DNA from: Archaeoglobaceae archaeon
GTDB lineage: Archaea > Halobacteriota > Archaeoglobi > Archaeoglobales > JdFR-42
Direction of reading: 5' to 3'
DNA length: 6,287 nt
Assembly (NCBI GenBank): GCA_015523685.1
Contig: WAJW01000027.1
Span: 1-6,287 of the forward strand
A model generated the notes under the pieces. That model had not been told where the DNA came from, did no database searches, and saw only the letters and a program-made list of their open reading frames with translations. Below, piece by piece: positions 1-4,425 of this stretch (its first letter is position 1; every line of letters begins with the position of its first letter). A program made the position numbers and the translations under genes.

Positions 1-500
1 TATCCCGATAGGGCTGAGAGTCCTGATACATGTAAACTTTGACAAGAGTCAGGATGGCTGAAACCAGAGATACGAGGTAGATCCTCCTGTCCCACACAAA
101 TACCTCCTTTCCATGAGTATTCCGAACGGCAGAAGGTTGAATACGGCAAACATGGCATTCACCGTCGATCCCGTGATCGATATGAGTCTCCACATTCCAG
201 CCCGGGTATCAGGAGAAACAGCCATGCGAGGATTATCTTCACAGAAGGCTCCAGGCGATACCCTCCCTTTCTTTTCTCTTGTCACCTCTCCAGACATGTA
301 AACCGCGCGGAAACGGCATACACGACACCAGCCGTTAGAGAAAGAAAGATGGCAAACAACAGCATGGATACATCCATACGGAAATCTGTCATAACTCCCG
401 CTGAGTATTGATGCCCTCAAAAAAAGAGAAATGTGAAGGCAATGGAAATTGCAATCCAGGGAACAAGGAGACGTCTGATTTCTGTGGCGCTGAACCTCAT
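1..500 (-). pseudogene. Degraded M50 (site-2 type) zinc metalloprotease, CBS-less archaeal subfamily; 3' end off the window
   Basis: No single frame explains this stretch, but pieces in three leftward frames line up with the archaeal membrane protease family that starts FSxxEIRDL and carries GAVYIxG, SLAGP and FNLLPFGxLDG motifs. Piece 1 starts at ATG 500-498 (MRFSATEIRRLLVPW, then a hydrophobic stretch) and hits TGA at 419-417. The same frame then gives DFRMDVSMLLFAIF. A shift near 303-313 leads to GAVYMSGEVTREKKGRVS. Another near 246-256 leads to SVKIILAWLFLLIPG. Another near 178-200 leads to GSTVNAMFAVFNLLPFGIL. A one-base loss at 113-115 leads to GKEVFVWDRRIYLVSLVSA, open to the window edge. 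No frame contains the HExxH zinc motif, so that segment seems deleted near 395-420. The ATG sits 7 bases beyond the TraB stop, so it was probably the third gene of that operon. An open frame across 49-420 is a patchwork of these pieces, not a protein. Sequencing error could explain single shifts, but not all of them plus the missing motif. Confidence 0.85.
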
Positions 501-507
501 ATAGGCT

Positions 508-1689
508 TCATATAATACCGCCAAGACCCATCTTTATACCCTCGACTATATCGAACCCATATAGCCTCAAAATAACATATGCCCCGAGAAACGTACCGAT
601 CATGCTTCCGAGATTTGTTAGAGCTGCGACCAGTATAACCCTGAATACCCGATTATCCAGCAGTTCCCGGAAGGATGAAACGTGAACCATCCTGCCGAGG
701 TCCTCAGATGTGGGCTCCCTCTTCCACAATTCTACAATTCCCGCCACCCACCCGGCGCCTATGAATGGAACGAGGGACGTGAGCCATGCAGTTAAAAAAG
801 CAACTGCAATACTCAGCGGGTGTGCCCTTGCAATCAGAGCACCGAGACCTGCCAGAATTCCGTTTATTATGAACCAGTAAAAGATTGCGGTGATGATCAT
901 CTGGGTGTTGAAGGAGAAGAGAATTGCCATGAATATCAGAAGTACAGCCAGGATCAGACCATATGCCAGAAATCTGAAAATGCTGAAACGTTTTCCGGGT
1001 GTGTGAAGAAGTTCGCCCATGGAAGGTATCTCTTCAGGATTGTCAAGATATCTTTTTATACCCTCCTGATGTCCCGCCCCCACAACCGCGACAATTTTTT
1101 TACCTGTTGAGAGGAGGTTCAGGAGGTTGCCTGCAATGAATGCATCCCTCTCGTCCACAAGAACCGTTGCAGCAGAGGGGGAGAATTTTCTCAGTTCCTC
1201 TATCAACCTCTCCACCACATCTTCCTTTTTCATCTCCTCAACATCTATTTCCTCTCCCCCACCCCCGATGGAGCGAATGAGGGCAAATGTCATCCTGAGT
1301 TTCTCCATCAAACTCATTCTGGCCCAGAATCTTCTGAAGGTTATGGTGATGTCTCTGTCTATCAGAGCTACATCTGCACCCGTCTCCCTCGCCTTCTCAA
1401 TCGCCCTGAGCATCTCCTCGCCCGGCCTTACACCAAGGGTTTTGCCAACCTTTCTCTGAAAATAAGCGAGAATCCACTGAAAGAGAAGAAGGTACACCTC
1501 TCCGGATTTTATAACATCCTTTATTGAGATCTCGGGAGGTGTTTTTTCCACAAGGGCACGGTATCTTTTTTCACATAGCTCCACAGCTACTATATCGGGT
1601 TTTTCCCGCTCAATTACCTCCTCAACCTCTTTTATGCTTTCTCTTGAAACATGGGCAGTGCCGACCATAACAAGGCGGTCATCTTCCAT
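508..1689 (-). CDS. traB: TraB/PrgY/Tiki-family membrane protein (putative metalloprotease)
   Basis: 393 residues, about the usual length for archaeal TraB homologues. The N-terminal soluble domain (1-230) shows the family hallmarks: VGTAHVS with GTAH at 10-13, AVELCEKRY at 35-43, a conserved LVDERD at 177-182 and a second GxxH motif, GAGH at 204-207. The two GxxH motifs and the Glu at 37 are the features that link TraB, PrgY and animal Tiki proteins in one proposed metal-dependent protease superfamily. They are intact here. The C-terminal part is strongly hydrophobic, with likely membrane segments near 236-258, 262-287, 290-320 and 346-374, and an ARAHPLS motif at 287-293. In enterococci, the homologues limit peptide pheromone activity. 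The archaeal substrate is unknown. Start ATG 1689 overlaps the end of the preceding M50 gene by 11 bases and has a good Shine-Dalgarno (GGAGGAG, 1694-1700), so the two are co-transcribed and probably translationally coupled. Family assignment is firm; proteolytic activity is inferred from the family. Confidence 0.93.
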   Translation of the reverse strand: MEDDRLVMVGTAHVSRESIKEVEEVIEREKPDIVAVELCEKRYRALVEKTPPEISIKDVIKSGEVYLLLFQWILAYFQRKVGKTLGVRPGEEMLRAIEKARETGADVALIDRDITITFRRFWARMSLMEKLRMTFALIRSIGGGGEEIDVEEMKKEDVVERLIEELRKFSPSAATVLVDERDAFIAGNLLNLLSTGKKIVAVVGAGHQEGIKRYLDNPEEIPSMGELLHTPGKRFSIFRFLAYGLILAVLLIFMAILFSFNTQMIITAIFYWFIINGILAGLGALIARAHPLSIAVAFLTAWLTSLVPFIGAGWVAGIVELWKREPTSEDLGRMVHVSSFRELLDNRVFRVILVAALTNLGSMIGTFLGAYVILRLYGFDIVEGIKMGLGGII

Positions 1690-2767
1690 ACATCTCCTCC
1701 TCTAATTCAAGCACGCTGATCGCCCTTATGAGGTCGGTTCTGGAAACTATTCCCCTTAACTCATCTCCATCCAGAACCAGAACCCTGCCTATTCTGTTTT
1801 CTCCCATTCTCTTGAAAGCCGTATACGCGGGATCATCAGGTGTTACGGTGATCAGCTCACGTTTCATCACATCCCTGACTTTAACCTCATCAAACTTCTC
1901 CCTCGGAACGGTTCTCACATCATCCAGTGTTACGATGCCCACCAGTCTTCCATTATCCACAACCGGATACCCGAGATGCTTCCTGTGGAGTATCACATCA
2001 AGAAGATCCTTAATGCTCATTTCAGGCCCTACGGTTATGACATCGGTGGTCATGATATCCTCTACCCTGAATCTTTTCAGCAACCCCTCTATGAAAACCT
2101 GATTCTCCTCCTCACTTGCTCCCATATAGATGAAGAAGGCTATGAGTATGAGCCAGAAGTTGTAGAATATTCCAAAAAGGCCCATCAGTATTGCAAGGAG
2201 TTTCCCTATACCCGCTGCCTTCTTTGTTGCGGACACATAGTTCATCTGTCTTGAGAACAGACCTCTGAGTATCCTGCCACCATCGAGAGGGAATGCCGGG
2301 ATCAGATTGAAGATTGCAAGAATAACATTGATATAACCAATACTTCTGAACAGGGCAGAAACTGGAAAAGGAAAAGCCAGGTAGAGTATCAGAGACAATG
2401 CTCCTATCCCGAGGCTTGTCAGGGGACCAACAACCGCCACATGGATTTCCTGTCCCGACTTTCTTGGGATCTCTTCAAGAAGTGAAACACCTCCAAACAG
2501 AAACAGGGTTATGTTTTTCACCCTGACTCCATACCTCATCCCTGTCAGAGAATGGGCGAGCTCATGAACAAGGATGCTTACGAAAAGGGCAAGTGTTGCG
2601 ATCAGAGAGAAGACGATCTTCAGCACCTGAGAGCCTATATCTGAAAATCCTATTGGTGGTGGGTTGAGAATGAAAACGGCCACGAATAAGGGCAGTATTA
2701 GCAATAAGGAAATGTGAATCCTCACCTCTATATTCTTTACCTTTCCGATTCCAAATGACGACTTCAT
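1679..2767 (-). CDS. Site-2 (M50B) intramembrane zinc protease with two C-terminal CBS domains
   Basis: 362 residues with the architecture of the Methanocaldococcus S2P protease: a membrane-embedded catalytic core followed by a CBS pair. The zinc site is complete: HELAH at 68-72 (H68, E69, H72) and FNLIPAFPLDG at 153-163, with D162 as third ligand. GGVSLLEEIP (92-101) and VVGPLTS (112-118) are further family motifs. Hydrophobic segments lie near 17-36, 48-72, 107-133, 140-158 and 188-217. CBS 1 covers about 233-287 (VEDIMTTDVITV, GIVTLDDVR) and CBS 2 about 297-350 (VRDVMKRELITV, GIVSRTDLI). Such proteases cut transmembrane helices of anchored regulators, and CBS pairs commonly bind adenine nucleotides, so activity may respond to energy state (inference). 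The ATG at 2767 is preceded by GGTGA at 2772-2776 with 4-base spacing, which fixes the start. It is the first gene of a leftward operon with TraB. The substrate cannot be read from this window. Confidence 0.94.
   Translation of the reverse strand: MKSSFGIGKVKNIEVRIHISLLLILPLFVAVFILNPPPIGFSDIGSQVLKIVFSLIATLALFVSILVHELAHSLTGMRYGVRVKNITLFLFGGVSLLEEIPRKSGQEIHVAVVGPLTSLGIGALSLILYLAFPFPVSALFRSIGYINVILAIFNLIPAFPLDGGRILRGLFSRQMNYVSATKKAAGIGKLLAILMGLFGIFYNFWLILIAFFIYMGASEEENQVFIEGLLKRFRVEDIMTTDVITVGPEMSIKDLLDVILHRKHLGYPVVDNGRLVGIVTLDDVRTVPREKFDEVKVRDVMKRELITVTPDDPAYTAFKRMGENRIGRVLVLDGDELRGIVSRTDLIRAISVLELEEEMYGR
1694..1700 (-). promoter_or_regulatory. Ribosome binding site of the TraB gene, inside the M50 gene
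   Basis: Read leftward the sequence is GGAGGAG followed by ATGT and then ATG at 1689. It matches the archaeal anti-Shine-Dalgarno well. It lies in the last codons of the M50 gene (the Glu-Glu codons before MYGR), and selects ATG 1689 rather than the out-of-frame ATG at 1693. Confidence 0.7.
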
Positions 2768-2771
2768 GGCT

Positions 2772-2776
2772 TCACC
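2772..2776 (-). promoter_or_regulatory. Ribosome binding site of the M50-CBS gene
   Basis: Leftward reading AAGGTGA-AGCC-ATG. GGTGA is complementary to the archaeal 16S rRNA 3' end (ATCACCTCC) and is 4 bases from the ATG at 2767, supporting that start. Confidence 0.7.
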
Positions 2777-2842
2777 TTATCTGTTTCTTATAAAAACATT
2801 AATATATTGCCAGCTATCAGGTATTATAGGTTTTGGAGTAAT

Positions 2843-2848
2843 GGTGAT
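2843..2848 (+). promoter_or_regulatory. Ribosome binding site of the PRC-barrel gene; decides its start
   Basis: GGTGAT followed by ATT and then ATG at 2852. It is a full match to the archaeal anti-Shine-Dalgarno end. It argues for ATG 2852 over an in-frame TTG at 2807, which would lie inside the AT-rich promoter box and add 15 residues without family similarity. Confidence 0.75.
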
Positions 2849-2851
2849 ATT

Positions 2852-3112
2852 ATGAAAGCCGAGATCTCATCCATATTTGGACTCGAGGTGTATACCGACA
2901 GGGGGAAGTATGTGGGGCGAGTTGACGATGTCGTTCTTGATGTTGAGCAGAGAAGAATCAGAGGGCTTGCTCTGAGCAATATAGACAGAGAATTCCTTGG
3001 AGTTTCCAGCAATGGTGTGATAGTTCCTTACAGATGGGTCGTTGCTGTGGGAGATATAGTTCTTTTGAAACATGTGTTCAGGAAGAGAAGGAGAAAAGAA
3101 GAGGAAGAGTGA
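2852..3112 (+). CDS. Short PRC-barrel domain protein (archaeal CdpB-like type)
   Basis: 86 residues, almost entirely one PRC-barrel: EISSIFGLEVYTDRGKYVGRVDD (4-26) with VLDVEQRRIRGLALS (28-42), then GVIVPYRWVVAVGDIVLL (55-72) and a charged tail HVFRKRRRKEEEE (74-86). The pattern of G-x-x-V-x-D turns and the VPYRWV-AVGDIVLL ending is typical of small euryarchaeal PRC-barrel proteins. Members of this small-PRC group (CdpB in haloarchaea) act in FtsZ-dependent cell division; whether this copy does so is inference from family only. There is no signal peptide or membrane segment, so it is expected in the cytoplasm, perhaps as a dimer or adaptor. The last 41 bases overlap the start of thg1, so the pair is one transcript. 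The tail-coding DNA is a purine-only run (3080-3109) that also encodes the N-terminus of Thg1 in another frame. Confidence 0.88.
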   Translation: MKAEISSIFGLEVYTDRGKYVGRVDDVVLDVEQRRIRGLALSNIDREFLGVSSNGVIVPYRWVVAVGDIVLLKHVFRKRRRKEEEE

Positions 3113-3818
3113 CTGGAAAAGCCGGGAAATATTCGCCCAGCTGAAAACCATTACGCCTTTTGTTGTGAGAATCGACGGTCGTAATTTCAAAAAAATACTG
3201 GAAAGGCACTCTTTTTCAAAACCTTACGACGAAAGATTTGTCAGGGCCATGGTTGAATCAGCCCGGAATGTGCTTGAAGAGCTTGGTGCGGTTTTTGCAT
3301 ATCTCTTCTCAGATGAGGTTAATCTTTATTTTTCAATCCCGGTGTTTAACCTCCGGGTGGAGAAAATAAATTCCATCGTACCATCTCTGATGGCAAGCAA
3401 CCTCACCTCCATAATCAGACCTGCATCTGCCCTCTCATTCGACTCAAGAATCATTCCGATAAAAGAATATGAGGTTCTGGATTATCTCGCATGGAGGCAG
3501 GACGAGGCATGGAGGAATCACATGAACTCATACGCATTTTACACTCTGCTGAACGAAACTGGTGATAGAAGAGAGGTCATAGAAACCCTGAGGGGGATGA
3601 AAAGCAGGGATATCCATGAGCTTCTCTACAGAAAGGGCATCAACCTCGCAAAAACACCACACTGGCAGAGAAGAGGGATCATGATTTACAGGGAGGAGTA
3701 CATAAAAAACATGAACGGCGTTAAAGTTAAGAGAAGGAGGATTAAAGTTGACTGGAATCCACCTCTTTTCCATACTGAAGAAGGGGAGAGACTCATAGAG
3801 AGAATCACTTCTCCATAA
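3072..3818 (+). CDS. thg1: tRNA(His) guanylyltransferase family protein (Thg1, archaeal 3'-5' polymerase)
   Basis: 248 residues, normal for the family. Thg1 proteins add nucleotides in the 3'-5' direction, classically G-1 to tRNA(His); archaeal forms are template-dependent and may repair 5' ends of tRNAs. Palm-domain metal ligands are visible: VVRIDGRNFKK (31-41, with D35 and G36) and FSDEVN (79-84, with D81 and E82). Other conserved blocks are HSFSKPYDERF (46-56), WRQDEAWRNHMN (141-152) and KGINLAKTPHWQRRGI (188-203). The only plausible in-frame starts are ATG 3072 and TTG 3066. ATG 3072 has no good Shine-Dalgarno (GGGAGAT at 3049-3055 is too far), and similarity begins near residue 16. The start lies 41 bases inside the PRC gene, so translation probably depends on coupling. 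The 3' end overlaps the convergent macro gene by 14 bases. No in-frame TAG is present, unlike the pyrrolysine-containing copy known in Methanosarcina. Confidence 0.93.
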   Translation: MCSGREGEKKRKSDWKSREIFAQLKTITPFVVRIDGRNFKKILERHSFSKPYDERFVRAMVESARNVLEELGAVFAYLFSDEVNLYFSIPVFNLRVEKINSIVPSLMASNLTSIIRPASALSFDSRIIPIKEYEVLDYLAWRQDEAWRNHMNSYAFYTLLNETGDRREVIETLRGMKSRDIHELLYRKGINLAKTPHWQRRGIMIYREEYIKNMNGVKVKRRRIKVDWNPPLFHTEEGERLIERITSP

Positions 3819-4317
3819 TCTCTTTCACAGCTCTTCTGAATTCTTCAACCTGTTCCCTGTTTATATCTGCGAGGATCACCCTCTCTATCCCTGTATCACC
3901 TGAAATATATTTTTTTATCTCCTCCACCATGATTCTCGCGGACCTATCTCTCGGAAATCCCCCAATCCCGGTGCCAAGAGCTGGAAAGGCTATTGATCTG
4001 GCGGATATTCTATCTGCCTCTCTCAGTGCAGCCACGGTTGCCTTTCTTATGTATTCTTCATTCGTCCTGAAATCGGTTCTCATGGTTGGAGCATGAATGA
4101 CCCATTTTGCTTTGAGCTTCCCCGCAGAGGTTGATACTGCCTGGCCGATTTCTATGGGACCCTTGCTGACAGCTTCTTTCTCTATCTCTTCTCCACCCCT
4201 CCTCTTTATTGCTCCAGCAACCCCTCCTCCCATGAAGAGCCTTGTATTCGCAGCATTTACTATCGCGTCAACATCCAGTTCCGTTATATCGCCGAGATAA
4301 ACAACAACCTCAGGCAT
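3805..4317 (-). CDS. Macro domain protein (ADP-ribose binding, probable ADP-ribosyl/O-acetyl-ADP-ribose hydrolase)
   Basis: 170 residues, a stand-alone macro domain. Ligand-site motifs appear in order: GDIT at 9-12 (D10 contacts adenine in the family), AIVNAANTRL at 18-27 (N21, N24), GGGVAGAI at 30-37 and the phosphate-binding loop FPALGTGIGGFP at 111-122. The glycine loop reads GGGVA, as in the Archaeoglobus Af1521 type, and lacks the Asp of the MacroD GGGVD signature, so any hydrolysis would use the Af1521-like route. Possible substrates are ADP-ribosylated proteins or nucleic acids, O-acetyl-ADP-ribose, or ADP-ribose-1''-phosphate from tRNA 2'-phosphate removal; the sequence does not decide. 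It is cytoplasmic, with no signal or membrane segment. It is convergent with thg1 and divergent from thrS. ATG 4317 has no Shine-Dalgarno, but a TATA box lies 27 bases upstream, so a leaderless mRNA is likely. Confidence 0.93.
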   Translation of the reverse strand: MPEVVVYLGDITELDVDAIVNAANTRLFMGGGVAGAIKRRGGEEIEKEAVSKGPIEIGQAVSTSAGKLKAKWVIHAPTMRTDFRTNEEYIRKATVAALREADRISARSIAFPALGTGIGGFPRDRSARIMVEEIKKYISGDTGIERVILADINREQVEEFRRAVKEIMEK

Positions 4318-4340
4318 GGTATCGTAATGGATTCCGGGAG

Positions 4341-4354
4341 GTATAAAGTTTTGC
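4341..4354 (-). promoter_or_regulatory. BRE/TATA promoter of the macro-domain gene, probably leaderless
   Basis: Leftward the sequence reads GCAAAACTTTATAC: an A-rich BRE-like block followed by TTTATA (4347-4342). Its centre is about 27 bases before the A of ATG 4317, so transcription should begin at or within a few bases of the start codon. The lack of a Shine-Dalgarno in 4318-4330 agrees. Confidence 0.6.
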
Positions 4355-4387
4355 TATGGATTCATGCACAATCCTGTCCCTGAAATT

Positions 4388-4400
4388 CAGTAAAGTTTAT
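4388..4400 (+). promoter_or_regulatory. BRE/TATA promoter of thrS, probably leaderless
   Basis: CAGTAAAGTTTAT combines a purine-rich BRE-like block (GTAAAG) with TTTAT. The box centre is about 28 bases before ATG 4426, predicting a start within a few bases of the initiation codon. The only Shine-Dalgarno-like run (GGAG, 4403-4406) is 19 bases from the ATG, too far to serve it. Confidence 0.55.
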
Positions 4401-4402
4401 CA

Positions 4403-4419
4403 GGAGTGAAGGGTACTCC
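4403..4419. repeat. Small inverted repeat between thrS TATA box and ATG
   Basis: GGAGT (4403-4407) and ACTCC (4415-4419) are perfect 5-base arms around a 7-base spacer. If thrS is leaderless, this lies just upstream of the transcription start, where archaeal repressors often bind, rather than in the RNA. Five-base arms are short enough to occur by chance. Confidence 0.3.
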
Positions 4420-4425
4420 CGTCAC

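Larger units (their letters stand above)
2768..2851. promoter_or_regulatory. Divergent promoter region between the M50/TraB operon and the PRC-barrel/thg1 operon
   Basis: This 84-base gap has an AT-rich core at 2787-2808 readable as TATA elements on both strands. Rightward, CTTATAAAAAC (2787-2797) would place a start near 2818, and the second box AATATATT (2801-2808) near 2830; both are upstream of the GGTGAT site at 2843. Leftward, ATATATTAATG (about 2798-2808) would place a start near 2778, leaving a leader of about 11 bases that just contains GGTGA (2772-2776). The boxes are adjacent or shared, so the two directions may compete for TBP/TFB (inference). Distances use the usual archaeal spacing of about 25-27 bases; no start sites are measured. 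Confidence 0.5.

Noticed and set aside
49..420. A 123-residue leftward open frame
   Set aside because: It mixes coding pieces of the decayed M50 gene with out-of-frame stretches. Its start lies after the real ATG at 500, and its end (CGTGGSTSYLWFQPS) is the frameshifted reading of GKEVFVWDRRIYL.
417..427. Run of seven T followed by TGA as a programmed frameshift or stop readthrough
   Set aside because: The homologous downstream piece (DFRMDVSML) is in the same frame as the upstream piece, so no slip is needed. Readthrough alone would not rescue the gene, given the later frameshifts and the missing HExxH.
820..1459. Rightward open frames inside the TraB gene
   Set aside because: Both are opposite a clear conserved gene and have low-complexity or composition-biased translations. 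No independent support.
2807..2851. TTG start extending the PRC-barrel protein by 15 residues
   Set aside because: The added residues do not resemble the family, TTG lies in the AT-rich promoter core, and ATG 2852 has a perfect GGTGAT site.
4403..4419. Hairpin as an RNA attenuator or Shine-Dalgarno-masking switch for thrS
   Set aside because: The TATA position predicts that the transcript begins after this repeat, and the GGAG it contains is too far from the ATG to be the ribosome site. Kept only as a possible DNA operator.
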